Part shown: piece after piece, positions 27,104 to 42,825 of the stretch
Layout: each line of letters opens with the position of its first letter
Position numbering within the stretch: position 1 is the stretch's first letter
Origin: Balanoglossus misakiensis
Taxonomy: Eukaryota; Hemichordata
Direction of reading: 5' to 3'
Length of the DNA: 64,000 nt
Assembly: GCA_040954595.2 (NCBI GenBank)
Contig: CM082588.2
Span: 3,224,001-3,288,000 of the forward strand
Translations under genes and position numbers: made by a program
Notes under the pieces: generated by a model
What the model was told of the DNA's origin: nothing
Seen by the model: the letters and a program-made list of their open reading frames with translations, nothing else
The model's database searches: none

Positions 27104-30100
27104 TCACATCTAAGGGAAAGGGGAGTGCATCTTTTGAGGGCAAGGTATAAATGTCCCGACAAGCCTATAGATGACGTTTTGTTAATGAAAAAGACACAAT
27201 ATATAACACTATACCCTAGTCACTAACAAATGTTCAGTGCAGAGAAATATTGGCAGTCGACGCACTGGTTAATATCAAAGTAATATATTAAAAGCTCATT
27301 AAAGGCTTAGTTCAGTTTATTGAAATTTAACAAATGGCGCAGATTGCACAGAGGGCCGCATGTGGATAGACTGTGTATATTAAACTTGAACTAATAACAC
27401 GAATAACCTGTACATGCACACATTTCATACATGTCATAATATATTCGAAAATCACAATTGTTAGGCTTCAGAATTTGTCAATGTAATGCAGATTACGAAT
27501 TTCAGCACGAGAGCGACGGCGAGAGAAATAATCTGGTTTCAAATGGGGAGGTTAAGCAGCGAAGACATTGCGCATGCTTGTATAATATTCTATTTTAGGT
27601 TTCAGTATAACTGCTGGTAAAGGAATATCTCTCATTTTTCGCTGGCAAAATGAATACAGTGCGGTCGATATGACTGTAGTCAGTGGATTAATCCCCGAAA
27701 GTATACAAGCAAACATAGATGGACAGTGTTATTACATTGAGTCTCTGTTCCCTCGAGCCCTGAATCGTTTGTGTCACTTTGTATAAAATCAGTGCCCACG
27801 TAGCGGTTTAAAATGCGATTAAGGGAGAATCACCTGTTGAAGTCAAAACGGTTTCCTTGGAAACACAAAAACTGCAGAAAATTTAACCTTAATGATGAAA
27901 CGGTTGTCACAAAAACGTGAATGCACACACATGCACTGTGCCCACAAAAGAACTCATTTCCTGGAGCAAGTGACATTTAGGGTGTACCATACATCAATGT
28001 CCATAACTCCCCGCTCATCATTTCAATTCATTATTCATAATTCCGATGTTAAAAAATATACACATTCGCAATAGAAGTAGCTCGTTGCATTGTTCGGCTT
28101 TCTAAGCGCGTCGTCTATAGTTTCATGGATTTTCTCCCGACACAGGAGAGTTAAATGTAAATGCAAGCATGTTGCAGCGTACACGCATATTGCAAACAAT
28201 ATCGGCCGATTGGTTATTAACAAGCAAGCCATTAAGCAAAGATGCTGGTATTACTTTCAAAGGGAAATGGCGTCGCCTACTGAGAATATTACACAACACA
28301 AGTTATCGAAATTGTTTCCTTTTGTCATTTGATAATAAAGCATGACATGGGGTTAATGAGTGTTTTAAGTAATTGAATAAGCGAGGAACTCCATTTAATC
28401 TAATTTTGCCTTTCATTTTAAATGCTATTTGCAACAGAGACCGAAGAGTGCTGACGATTCATGACTTAAGGCCAACTGATTTCTTCTATGAGCGGTTCTT
28501 TGGCAGATTCATGTAATTAATGTTTTGATATATTTGCCTTCGTCGTTTTATACCCGACATCAGCTATATTTCTTATTTGATCACTGTTGAGTCTTATAAC
28601 ATCGGCTTTTTTGTTTGATCCTGCCGCACTGCTGTTTCATTCATTCATATTGGATATTGCTTGCGTTTGTTACATTACAGGCGCGTTTATATGCAGGTAC
28701 ACAGGTGGTGGAATGTGCGTTGGGATGGGCCGTTTTGCATAACAATGTGTATAGCTGGTGATATGTATGTAAGAAACGAACTCGTGTCCTCTTGTCGACA
28801 CAGACACAAAGCATTGTTACGCAACAATTAAATCTAGAAACTCCCCACACAACACATGCATATCACCAGCCATACATTTTCTGAGTATATCTCGTCACGT
28901 TTGGCGGCATCGAGATATCTTCTCAAAACTGTTCGGCCGACAGCACGTACACACTTGCAAATGGGAAGATTAGAACATAATTCTTGTGACTCGTCTCACT
29001 CGGTCTCTTGCAGAGTGAAAATGAACGATTCCGACAACAACATTGATTTCGAGTCCTGCCACGGCACGTATTGAAGATACCGCAGAATCGTCGACTGTGT
29101 TAAGGTGGCTGAATACCCTACCTAACTGCGACTGATAAAGTTCATAATAAAATAATAAATTCTCTAATAAATCAACATTATGTGTCGAAATAAAGAAAAC
29201 AAGATATTTCGGGTAAAAGTCGTGCACCACAGATCCGTTCGCACGTGATCAGGAAACCGTCAACAACTGTGTGACTCCTTGAGCGATCTCGCTTCCATGA
29301 CGTCACAGCACCGCCGAGATTTACAGGCACAATTTTTAACGGTCGCCTGCCCACTTGGTGCAATTACACTCATTAAGTCACGTTCCGACCCAGACCTGCC
29401 AATCAAATGTCCTCTTAGAAGGCAGGCAATCACAGAGCGCCACCAAGCCATTTGTCAGAGTGATTGCTTTGCCCGTCTTAATAATTCCTCGGTAATTTAA
29501 AAGTACACGAGCCATCTGTACTTCCATTACAACAGAATCTCGATGGAGTAGGCGCGGGAAGAAAGCCCGCAACACTTACGATCGCACAGCGCTATACTAA
29601 TTATGTCGACTCACAATACAGCATTCCCATAACCAGGCAACCGAATCGCCTCTTTCAACTTCTACCCACAGTTACGCTTGAAATTGCAATGTTGAATTTA
29701 TCCTGATTCTGCCCAAAATATCTATCCACTATGTTCGTGAATGTGCGAATATTACATGAATGGCATTGTGTTGGAAAAGGTTTTAAAAAACATACATCTC
29801 GACATACTTCGGTCGACCAGTGAATAGCACGCCACTCAACTACTAAAAACTGCTATATTGAAGTTTTCTTTAGAAAATACCCTACAGGTACTGTGTCTAC
29901 TTGTTTGGTAGACTGTTAACGTGAATCAGGGAGTGATGAAGCAACAAAACACAATGGGAACCCATATATATAACCTTTAACCTTTGCTGTATGGAGCGGA
30001 GAGTGGCGTTTGAGTCTGACTACAAGAATTCGATTTTCTACTTAACAAAAAATAATTGGTGCAAGAAATTTGACATAGATATTCTAGGGCCGTTTTCGCA

Positions 30101-30624
30101 TTGGACGGGGCATATCTTAGCTAAATACCTTAAACTAAAAATTAGTTTACTGGCAATGACTTACCGAGCGATAACTTGCTGCCGTTGAACAGTGGGCGTG
30201 GCCATCTTGGTAAAAAACGCCCTCATAAGGCAATTTCTTACCTTTTCCGTTTTAAGTAGTCAGGTGCATGGACTCGCAGAGTCCTCTGTGGAGACCAAGT
30301 TTTCCACTGCGGATTTTTCTGGTTAACTGTTCGGTAGTCAATTGCAACACACTGTTTTCTATTCCTAACTTCGCTTTCATTCCTACCCCTGAAAGTAGAA
30401 ATTACAGACTTTTCGCTGCTCGTCGCGATCGACGACTCGGAAATAACCATCACCTTGCCCATCATCTTGCCCAGTCGCCCGCGAAAACAATTTAAAGCAA
30501 GTCGCTGTCTTGATTACAAGCGAAGTCGGATGAGTTGTTGTGAGTGACACCGTCTGGTAAAATGTCTATGAATTTAGTTCATAAATGCACGTCGACAACC
30601 ATTACCGTAGTTTGCCGGGTAAGA

Positions 30625-30715
30625 GCCCCTGCTCGGACAAACGCCCCCCCTGGTTTTAGGGCCCATTTGTAGATCGAGGCCATATCCGGTCTAAAGCCCC
30701 CCCCCCCCCCCGGTA
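30625..30715. repeat. C-rich low-complexity segment
   Basis: Two related C-rich blocks, each a GGA/GGT-type stretch followed by AAACGCCCCCC or AAAGCCCCCC, the second ending in a run of about 16 C. It may be a fragment of a dispersed repeat; there is no coding potential. Confidence 0.4.
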
Positions 30716-33700
30716 GATTTTGAGTGAGGTCAGAGTATGAAATTTGCGAGGAATACATAATTGTGATTTTTCTTTTGCTATGATTATGTCACATAATAGT
30801 CGATATGTGGGAACACGTTTGACGTATATTACATATTGTGTATTCACAAAAAGCTTGACAGTAACATCTTTTTCCTAGAAAATGTCCAGTAATGAAAGCA
30901 CAAATTGCGTGTTATGCAACCCTCGTGCACTTAGGCGTAATTTGAAAACTTTTTTTCCGATCTGCTACACGCGACGTCTTGATCACGTGACAGTGAACCC
31001 TATCCCCCAGGCATACTGCCCCCGGGTATTGCATACACACCGAACCCCGCTGTTCAAATCGAATGACGCAAGGCAAACAAAATTGAGTTTAATTTTATTG
31101 ATAATGTGCATGTGTGTATCAGGCAGTTTCTGAGAAAAGACTGGAGTGGCGTGTAATTGATACAGCAAATACACCGAACTGACGTCCCAGAGTAAATTTC
31201 AGCATGGGTTTTGCAGTGAGTACTCTCTTGAATTGTTTTATGAGAGCCGTGGGTTGTAAAGTCTGTGTGGCCAACGTAATTTGTTCGTTTAATTTAAGAC
31301 TCCCCGCCCTGAAAACAAAGTCCCGTCATTACACGAAGTTGTAAAAAATCAACGACGTCACCAAATCCACCCCACAAGATTCTCTACACAGCGCTCGTCC
31401 ATTAAAGAAATATCCTAAGAGAGCATAGCTACTCCATAAATTCGCTATCCGTTTCAGGAATTATTTTTCAAGTCCAGTTGAGTAACACCAGGCTGTTGTT
31501 ATAAATTATTTCTGGTAAAACGCCATATATCATTATAGTGCGTAAATAAAGGAGGTCGCTCAGGCAGCTGTTTTTTTCTGGCACTGAAAACTCGCTACTT
31601 TTAGAAAAAGAAGAAACTCTGGTTATCGCAAGATTAATATTCCCCACACGAAAATGTCTGGAGAGAGTAAACGTCTGCATTCTTAAACGAATTCGTGGAC
31701 TGAGAAGTTTTGAAAGGTATGTCCTTGACTGCTCAAAGTAGGCCAGGTATTGCTGCGATGATCGTGAGCGGTGAAATTGTATTTTGTATGATTGTTTTAT
31801 TTTACAAGAGGTTGCCTGCACTACGAAAAATTGCATTCGGCGACCTGACGATATGAACCGGTCAAGCACCAGCAGATAGTGAGGACGAGTTGTCGCCAGT
31901 CAGTCGCCTTGCAGATAAATATAGGACGCCGGTAATATGAACTCACCGATGAAATATTATTCGCATATTGTACTTTGATACATGAAAAGCTTTTCTGAAG
32001 TATACATAATGTCGATTCACGTTGAGGTATTTTTGATTGAATTAGATCTACACCGCTATTCTTTCACCACACAACTGGTAGACTGATGTGTTATTCTTCG
32101 TGTTCATTTGAAAAGCCAGTAAATGACTGTGAATTCAATGTATACGTTGCTAAAGTACAGTTACCCTATATTTGTAATACATATGACTGTAACGAAATAA
32201 CGTATAACCCATGTTTAATTGTGTTGTCACAGACGCCGCGACAATATAGTATAATCCCTTATAGAAGTCGGATGATAAGGGACCGTCTCACATTGATGCA
32301 GAAGTTCAAGCAGCTAAATTAAAATTCACCTCTAACGTGATCCCCTAAGTTGCTGTAAACTTTTTCCTGTAAATGATTGCATTGTAATTCCAACATGGCC
32401 CTGCAATGCAATTCCTTTCTTGCAAAAAAACGGAACAAAACGTGACCACCATGGACATGTTAACGCCATTGACATTGGATAAACGTTCCCTGGGCTGGTT
32501 TGAGGAAGAGACATTTCACCGCCAGATTAAACAGGCGGGAAATTGTTTCCAGTTGATAAAATATATAACAGTGCCGTGTGAACGCAAGTTTACATGTCAA
32601 TACGCTGCGGGGCATGCCCGAAATAAATCAAAATCAAGTTTAATGCTTTTCGTCGAGGCGTTCTTTCCTCAACATTTCGAAGACTATTTGAAGACATAAA
32701 GCTAAAGTATAAATGCTAAAATAATACATGAAATATAAGGCGTGAAAGCCCGTAGTCTATGTAACGGATAAAATTAAATACTAAAATCATTAACTAGAGA
32801 TACCAAGAAAAATCAAAACGAACCTCACAAGCTAATTGGATTTTGGTATAGAGGCTTTACGCCGTCATTCATCACAAACGGTAAAACCAAAGATTTGCAT
32901 TACATTCAGCTTGTTACTGAGAAAGTACCCAGCATGCACCTTTCTGAGGTAAATGCTGAAATTGAATCCAATGAAAATTTCGGCTCGCCTTTGTATTTCC
33001 GAAAGGACATTCCCCGCATGCATTTTATATGAAGGGCCATATTACACGGCACGGATCGATTCTGTCGGTAATGCATTTTTTCGTGCAATGAGAAGCGGTC
33101 TGCCCGGGTGGCGAGAAGAGGAATCTGCATTCCTTTTTTTTCAGACTGCAACTGTTTGTCTGACCGGCCTGGAGTACCTGTAGATTCGCTTTCGGTGTCT
33201 TTGATTTCTCTAACATTAAATATAACCCGAGTCTGATTGCTTGTGAGTCTCCTACCTTGTAAAGGTTGAAGGCAGCATTCGACATATTTCATGTGAATTA
33301 CAGGAGCTAGATATATAGTAATTCTCTAGATCTTACTTATTTGACTATTTTGAAACTCCTCGCCATTCAAAATTTTACAGAATTCATATTTCACTATTCT
33401 GTAATACACAAACACATATATTGTGTGTCCGCGCGTATTACTATGATGTTTTCATTATCAAATATCGTATAAGTACTTTCTCAGTTACAAAACTGGCATT
33501 ATCTGTCAGTGATAACAGTACAATAAATAACGTAAGCATGCTTAGTGCAAGAAATGATTAAAATAACAGCAGGCACATTGCAAACACATATCATTTCCTA
33601 TCATCTATCATCTTTAATTCCATCTTCGCGAAACGGAGAGCGGGGAAAAAATCACAGATTTCTATGGTTACGCATGCCCGCTTACTTTGGCATTTAATCG

Positions 33701-33942
33701 GCGTGGTATTAGTGTCGTCTGCCGTAGGGCTAAGTAAGGTGTCTGAATTCAATATGCAAACGTCTTTACTCGTTTCGATTTCTTTAATGTTTGCTTGTTA
33801 TTCTGTAACATGTTTGGCTTGTTTTTATTCGCGTGTCTTCTGCTGCGCCGTCAGCAAACGCCCTGGAGGGTCGTCGTGCACAGGCGGCTGAATGCTCGCC
33901 TTTGGAAGGGTGGCCCTGTTTGTAAACGCTTGCAAAATCTCC

Positions 33943-33997
33943 TCCATCCAAACATCCATCCATCCATGAACCCCCCCCCCCCATCCATCCACCCATG
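33943..33997. repeat. (ATCC)n microsatellite with poly-C run
   Basis: ATCC tetramers interrupted by a run of 12 C residues (33971-33982). Confidence 0.9.
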
Positions 33998-36900
33998 TAA
34001 GCATGTGTGTGCTTGCACGCAGAGAGATAGGAGAGGTACAGAGGCAAAGAGACATAGATTGATGAACTTGCCTGACCTGTCATTAACTAAATCAAAGCTC
34101 TCTTTACAGACACGTTCAAGTTCAACAATGCTATTAAGACGTCACGGTGGCCCATGCTGAGGTCATTAAGGTCATTTCCAAGTGAATTGCACTCAAAGGT
34201 AATCGGCTGCCTAAGGCCATGAAATTTGCCGTTGAAGAAAATATCGTCACTGCCCTGGCGCCTGGATTAATTGATCAGAGAATAAGACTCTGTCGACCCG
34301 AGACTCTCAGCTTTCAGCTAAATTCGTAATAGTCGAGAGCCAATCGATGGCTATCCACGTGGCGTACCTGGCGTCAATCAATACTTAAAGCCATTTATAC
34401 TAAACGCAAATGACATATTGATTTTGTTTTTCTGTATTCGCCCGCAAACTGGGTCTAATTATAGACAGAGTCGTTACCTGAACCGATTCCACGAAAACCA
34501 AAGGTAAACTGCATAAACATGATTAAAGGCATATTTGTCCATGCCTAGTTTAACTTCGGTATGAACTACAGCCGCCATTGTGCCTATGAGAAACGCTTAT
34601 TGAAATGTGGATATAGTCTGTCATGAAACAATCGAAATATACGTTTTTGCAATTTCATAAAAAACTTAAACCATAGCCTCGTTCTGTTTTTGTTTTTATT
34701 ACAATTTCGACGCTCGATTTTTTCCGCGATCTTCTTAAACACCGCCGTTCGCATATCTGGATCGTTTCGTGTCGCCCTAATGGATTTCTATCGAACTCTC
34801 AATGTCACAAGGATGTTTTTTCAAACTCGCAAATAGCATTACCGGTGCTTAAGTTCGAGCGCCGAACGACAAATCGTTTTACTCTGCATTAGCAAGCTGG
34901 AGACGAGTGTGACTTCGAACGTCGTGATTTCGTTACGAGTCTCCGTACATTGTATCTAGAGTTCAAGGTGACCAAGTTTGTCTTTCATGTGGATGGCGTG
35001 GACAAGACAATGCCTCGCACGCCCTCCCACTGAAACGTGCAATGGTCATCCCTTAAGAAACATTCCCTATCGAATGAAACATTTCTTGCATCCAGAGATG
35101 AAGAAATGTCCTCCTGAAGGCTGGCCACGAAACCCTTTCGGATACATTAGAAGTAAGCCTTAGGCCGGCCTGCGATGATGAAATCGCTTCATTTGGGGGC
35201 TTTAAACTATCATGCCCCTAGCTGCAGTCATTAGTCTGTGGACGACCGTATGCGAAAGGGAATACATCCATCCTTGGATCGTTTTAAAACAGTGAGTAAT
35301 GATCGTGATTAGTGTGCTCAATTACACAATGGTGATAGGCGGACCAGCCATCTGTGAACGCATCATTAGTTGCGTCATCTGCGTCGCAGTACACCCAGAA
35401 TCGCGCACTGATCACCGATCATGTTTTAGCCATTCATCTCCGCGCTAAGTGTTTTTGTCACCTTCGGACACCAGATTTATCCTGTTAACGATGACAAATT
35501 ATTTGACTAGCTGTGATAATTTTGAATCGTCGCTTCTGTGCGGCAGGAATGTGCAAATTTTCGTTAATACCGCCGCGCGGTTAAAAAAAAACGGCCCTCG
35601 GCTTTCAGAATTCCATTTTGAATGGAGGTGGTTATACACAGAAAATCCATTTGTTGCAGACAGACGAGTGCAATCGTTTTTTTTTTCGTACTCTCGCCGT
35701 GAATGGAGTAGCAATTCCCCCGATCAACAACGAAGCATAGAATTCATTTCCTTTTAATCAGCACATCCCCCATAGGACGTTAGTTAAACATGCCATTACG
35801 TGCATGACGCTCTCGCGACGAATGGGACTCGAAAACGTGGCGGACAATACACGCGGAATGGTGCCAATCGGTCAGGTGCCGTTAATCGTCAGCCGAATTT
35901 CGCCGGGCTGAATTCCCCGTCCCCTAGCCAGATTTTGAGGTGTAGTTTAAGCCCAGAAGGCTTTTCGGCTGACACACCATCAGGTATAATTTAGTATCAG
36001 AAGCGGCAGATAGAGAAGAATATAAATCGCCCCCACAGTGCACCGCGCGTGGTAATTACTTTCATAAAATTTCTGCAATACGCTCATTGAACGTAAGCAT
36101 ATATTCTAGAATCATGTTCCCTAACGCCCTGGTTTCTGGATTTCTCTAAAGGCGTAGGCGGAGATGATAAGGAGATGATAAACGAAAGGAATTGAAATTT
36201 GGAAGTGCGAAAATGCGATGAAGTATTAACACTTTTACATGAGACTGTAAAGGCAAAGTCGAGTACTTCTTGTGGCGAATACTACGGCTAACCGACAGAA
36301 TATTCTGGCTTGAGACGAGCGAAAACTAGTTGCAACAAACTGGTGTGAAACTACGCATATAATCGAAATACATTTCCCCCTTCTATCTCCGAGAGCCGCT
36401 GGACGCCCTCACAGTCCATGCAGACACGATTGTTCCTTAAAAATCAAAACTACGAGCGGCGATGGCGTATTTCCTCATGTCTTGAAGACGCTGTATAGTT
36501 GACTTAACGCGACGTGGTGGGAACCCATAAAACAGAATATTCCTGTTGTTCTCTCGATATAGCCATTTGTCTCATCTGCCTGCCTGTATAACCAGTGACC
36601 ACATTCTGAAACTTTGCATTATTGGGTTCAGACAGTAGCCAATTCCAAGAGTTCAATTTATACTTAAATTTATTATAATAGATACAAGCACACAGTCATA
36701 TAGATACACCCAAGTATTGTATACCAGCAATTTGACAGTAGTAGTGAGCCGTGTTTCATTCATATTTAAACATGCCAGCATTCTGGCTGGTAACATTTTA
36801 TATAAACCATCGACAAACTGTTTCCAGATTGCAAAGAGCGACTTCAGCCATGTTTAACAATAAATAGTCATAAAGTGCTAGCACTATCTTTATATAGAAT

Positions 36901-39016
36901 GACGTGAAAACACCCATTAGAATGTAAATTTTAAAGATAAAAAACTGTAAGTAGTTATAGACGAGAAATTTGACGGCCATCTTCTGATGTATTCATAATA
37001 TCTCACAAACAGAATTCACCATAGTAACATCAGCACAGTTTACACGCTTACAGGAAACCGAAGACTCAAATACTAACATTTCACAACACGAGTTTACACT
37101 TTATGGTGGATATTTGTATTCTAAACTAAAAGTAGAAATATCATTATATTTCTATGATACTTACAATATTTATTATACAGATGAGTTTAATACATGAATG
37201 TACAACAATCTAATTCAATTGTCTATTTTCAATTATTAATTTAATCGTCATTCAATATACTGTACACAAAAGATCTATAATTTAACATTGATGACCTGCC
37301 ATCGATTTAGAAAGAAACGCCATCTTGGGTAATAGTTAAGTGATCGAAGCCGAACTTTACGAACAATAGACGTCTCGGTTGAAATACATTGTCGCGTGAC
37401 ATGAAGTTATCGGGATTCGGTTAAAATTGTAGGACCTTATACATTCATACTTCAAAAATTAAAAATGGTCAACTGTTATCGCACATCTAAACGTAATATT
37501 GATATCATGAAATGTAACCTAATACGCAATTTGCAAGTTTAGTAGCCGGTTTGGACAATGCACTGGCGATGCGCAAGGGACCAAGGGAACCAGTGAACGG
37601 AAGTGACGTAATCAAGTAGCAACTGTCCTGTCCAAAGATTGATCGCACATTCTGCGAAACAGCTACTAGTATTATGAGCACTACAGACACAGACACGCGA
37701 ACACACCAACAATACATTAGCCGCCACACTGGACAAGATCAAAATGAATGTAGTGTATGTATCCATATGTTGACAAATATGAAAATCATAAACCAAACAA
37801 GATCACATCACATCAAGTGAATACCCATTTTTCTCTTGAGAATGGAGGTCATTTTCCTGACACCTGACCCGTCCAACACATCATCACAATTTGAATATTA
37901 CCCAAGAATCGTGGGCAGACAATTTTGTTATCACGGGGAATATTGTCAACACGGCGAATTAACACAATATGCAAATGTTATATTATACCATTAACCCTCC
38001 ATACGTTTAGCGATGTCTCCTCATTAACATTTATTTAAGATAGACAGAGAATATCAACATTTAAACAGCATTGGATCTGATTCTGGCTATTCCTTTTGAA
38101 AATCGATACAGAGGGACAGTTAATATGGGTATAATTTCTATTTGAAAAGTATAAAAATAAACCAACACCAGTCCAGCATAACATCAGTACATCCTATCGC
38201 TATCAATATTTATCATATAATTAATGTTCTGTATAAAGCTAAATTCTAGTACCTATAGAAGTACCACCTGCATAATGACGAACGGTATTAAATTTTTCTA
38301 ATACTTTGCTCAATGGAACTTTAAATCATTTACATTTGTAGAATAAACCGAACACGACTATTGTTTGATATTCATGGTGTTTTTGCTATGCGCCGATTTG
38401 TATGGTTTAAAGAAGATGGTTTACTAGATTTCTATCTCAGCGTTAGATTACTGTGCCTGTGGGACAACAGTGGTAACCGTTCAACAAATAAATAGAGAGT
38501 ATTGTTAAGAGCAGTTGGAGTTCAGACCACCTTATAATATCGCAATATCCATTAAACTACCCGTGGAGTGTAATTGATAAATATAAACTATTTTGCTCTT
38601 TGTTAATTGGTGTGCATGAAAAGAACAACTAACGAGGCCTGTACAGGGTTTCCAGAATATGCTCTGATCGTATTGTTAGGAACAGGTTAGATGGAAACGA
38701 CACTGCGTTCGGATTTTTAAAATCCTTACTTTCATCATTCTGCAAAATCGACAACCACATTTGCTGATACGACCGCGGATGCTTATATCATAATGGATGA
38801 TACACGCTTCATCCACAAAGCTATAGATGTGTTTCACGTTACCTATTGAATATAATTTCTATGGAAAAATTTAGATCCTAATAAAATTTAATTTCTATGG
38901 ACACATTTATATCGCAATAAAACCACCAATAGATATAACATGTGCCTTTAAAAGCAATATGATGTTTGAGTGGGAAACATTTAAATTAAAAGCGGTAATC
39001 CACGATTATGCTGTTG

Positions 39017-42000
39017 CTAAGAGATTTGGTCTTCAAGCCATTGTTGCACAGAACCAACGTTTTCTTTTAACCATTTGACATTGGCCTTCGTCTTGTCGAG
39101 TGCCGAGAGGAAACTCTTGCTTCCCGCCACGCCGTTACCGTTGTTCATGTCCGATCCGATGACATGATGATCGATAAAATAACGCAGCTGTCGGGGGAAA
39201 GACGATCGAACCGTCAAATTCAAAATTTCCTGTAGGATATTCATGCCACTATGCTATATTCGATTTCTGAAATATGTATTTGGTTCGCGAAATACCACTT
39301 GCTGTGTTGCGGGGACACGGTGTTTTGTGGATATGTCGCAACTTTTATGCTAAGTCTTGACAATGTTTCACGTTCATAGAAAACGCATTCATTGATAAGG
39401 GCGAGATTGGGTACAGATATTATGTGATAAAAAATAACGTGGACACCAACCTCTTGAAGTTTGAACTCAGTGACAAAGGTAGAAGTCACCGCCTCAACCA
39501 ATGGCGTCATCTGATAAAGACCAACGCCATATCTAGAAATGAAGGTGGAGACGATTTAATGCTTAGATGGATATAACCTTTACAGAATACATCATTGTGA
39601 TACAACCACAAAGGCAAGTTACAAGACGCTGTTTGCCACTGTAACATTGACAAAGTTCATATTCCATGCAGGCATTTTTGGTCAGTCACCTGTGATGGCG
39701 CTTTACGATTAATGCAAAGGCAATTTGTTGGTTTATTTTATCGTGCTGCCATTGTGATGTTGGGAAAAGGACCCTGAATATAAATATAGTGTTCGTACCT
39801 GGCGGATATGACGTCCCAGTTTTCCCGGAAAAAGTCCCACATGAGATAGCTTCCCAGTGACGTTTGAGACATGACTTGGTAAATTTGGAGTGACTTCAGT
39901 GTGTCTATTTCGCCGCTTTCCAGTGTCTTGTCTAAATATCTAGCATCGGGTGAAATGCAATAATAAAACAATCAATCAACAAACAAACAAACAAACAAAC
40001 AATTAAACAAAAACACAAATAATCGACCAATCAAACAATCAGTACAAGTCCATGCTCTTGTACATAAAATTCCTACAATTGAAGCTATGCCAATTTTGTG
40101 TGAAACAAGACGAACAGTAATTTTACGACCAGTCAGATCATCAATATAACACACAGGGTTTTTTCCTATCAACCTATCATTTCTCGAGACAACAAAATCA
40201 TCACGTGACATATTTTTTTGGATGTTTGATTAGCTACCTGCTGAGAATCCACAGCTGACGGGAGCAAGTCAACGCTTCCAGGAACACGTCCTTCTCCGTC
40301 GCCACATTCGATCGCTGGTATTGATCCCAGGCGAAGTTCCATTCCTCGATGCCACCAGCGGCTATGCCACCACACACCACAACTTTCTTCAAGTTCGGGG
40401 GGATCCTATTAGATGGAAAACAGCAAATGATATAAAAAGGTACGAGTTTTCTATATGTACCGCGCTTATAAATTTGTTTGGTCATTTTTTTTCGTGTCAC
40501 GCATTTCATTTTGTAAATTGGCCAAGTATGACGCCACAAATGCTTTCAATAAAGATACGTTTCTTTTTTGGTTTACTTACGCCTTTCCGTAGTGCATCCA
40601 ACTGTCAAAGTGTATCTTGGCTTCTTTGACGCAATCTGGGTTACCATAGCGACAAGCAATATCCAATATCAATTCGCGATGATACCTGTTGCGAGACGAA
40701 CGAAATGGGAGATATCACCCCAAAACTCACAATTGCTTATTTTTATAGTAAGCACACAAAATGCACACTTGGTATTGGCAAACTGTGATCATTTCATATG
40801 AACCAAATTATTACTTCAAGGGAAAAAAAATTACCGTTCAAGCTGAAGACCAGTGTCATTCCATCCCACGTAGGGATATAAATCTTCTACTTGTTGTAGC
40901 ATGTATTTCTGAAGGAATAAAAGCAAGAGAACATGTATGTGATTGTACAACATGGATTCATCGTTTACTTTTGATTGTCATGTTTACCTATTCATGACTC
41001 GGGGCCAGGTAACACTAAGTCGCCACACCTCTGTCTCTTTCTGCGCATGTGGCACACAGTGCAAATCGAAGGAAATGTTATTACCTGAAATGAGCCGTAA
41101 GCGGCGGTATGACTCAGCAGACGATCCAGATGTCCCAGGTTTCGCATCGCAGCCATCCAAGGCAGGTATTCTCGTTCGTCCTTCAGATATTTGGTTAGCT
41201 TCAAGCCGATCAAAGGATCGAGCTGTCCGGCTCGGGCTAAATTAAATGCATCATCGATCATGGCTGCTTTCTGACTGACAGAAATCACCTTGGGTGGGTG
41301 AATCAGAGATATAAAACAAAGACAGAAAAAGAGAAAGTGTCAATAAAATAATAGATACAGATACATACAACAATCGACAAAAAGTGGAGGTCACTAAAAT
41401 TGTTGTCATTATTTATGAATGGTTATTAGACTTTAGTGCTTACATGGTGCTGAGAATTCAGCTGGTCAATGATCAACTGCCAGTTTTTCATGTCGTAATT
41501 CACTCGATAGTAGAAGGCTTGGTTCGTGTTTCCAACAATCCACTCATCACTGGTTACGTCCGTAATATTCAGTTCAGCTGAAAAACAGACAAAAGTGTAA
41601 GCTTGTTAATAACGTTATATACATACATACAGTTATACGTGTTCTGAAACAATTGTTACCCAAATTGTAAATGTGCATATTCAAGGTGAACTTTGGAAGT
41701 TGGTGGCGCAGTTTATAGTGTCGACACAAATAGATTCCTAGGTTTAATAAGATGCCCCAGTCCACCATGGATAATCTACTGACATCTCGTGAATCCGATA
41801 TTTTTCAGAAAATAAGAGGGCTAAGGTGGCCTCCACGATAGCACAGCGAAAGAAAAACAGGAAATTGCTTGTGTCTACATCGGTTTTAAAGGCAGGAACT
41901 CGCGTGCATTATTAGGAAGGTCGCTGAAGCCACTTCAGCCTGTAATATTCTGCGTACATGTATAATAATCACTCATGAATAACAGGGGCTCTCTTGCCTC

Positions 42001-42794
42001 AGGAGAGTTTTGCCTTGTCTTACCTTCTTCGGTTTTCAGCCACGTATTCCTGGGTTTCTGAAAATCAGGTTTCCCCGCAGAGGTATAGGTGACCGGCACT
42101 TGCCAGATGTATCTATAAGTGATTGAAAGAATCAACCAATGAAATAAGGGGCATGGCGGCGAAGGGGCGTGAAAACATCAGAGAAAATAATCTCCAAACA
42201 ATTATGCGTTCACTGTTTTTTTCTGGTTTACTAACTACACATAAGATACCGTCAACGACAGACGTATACTTACCCATACGGTGATTCCATGATTGTACTG
42301 TTCGACTCGCTGTCCACAAGGAAATGTCTTTGCGACACGGTAGCGGTGCCTCTCGCATAATCTCGCGTGATCGTCACCAGCGGGTAGCCCATCTGTAGTA
42401 ACCAGGTGTCCATCACGCGGGCAACGTCAATGGCTAAACCGTCCTCAGTGGCTGCCTATTGGCGCAATGTACGTACACTCATCAACACACAAGCAACAAG
42501 TTTTGGAAGTGCTTTATACCCACATGGTGTTTCAAGGCCACGTTTAAAACCACATACAAAGAGGAAAATTTCACAGACCACACATTTACATAATTTGCTT
42601 TGATGAGATTAGTTTACTCGAAATAAATCGGGAGATTGCTATTCCTAAATTAGTTCTTACCCAGTCCATGGCTGCCCAGAGGTCTTGGGATGTCGCGCTC
42701 GCGTACGCATTATCAATTAGATATTTCTGATACGGATGAGAAAATACAAATAAGAAAACTACTATCAATACATTGAGAATGATTTGGGCGTGTT

Positions 42795-42825
<31 letters not shown>
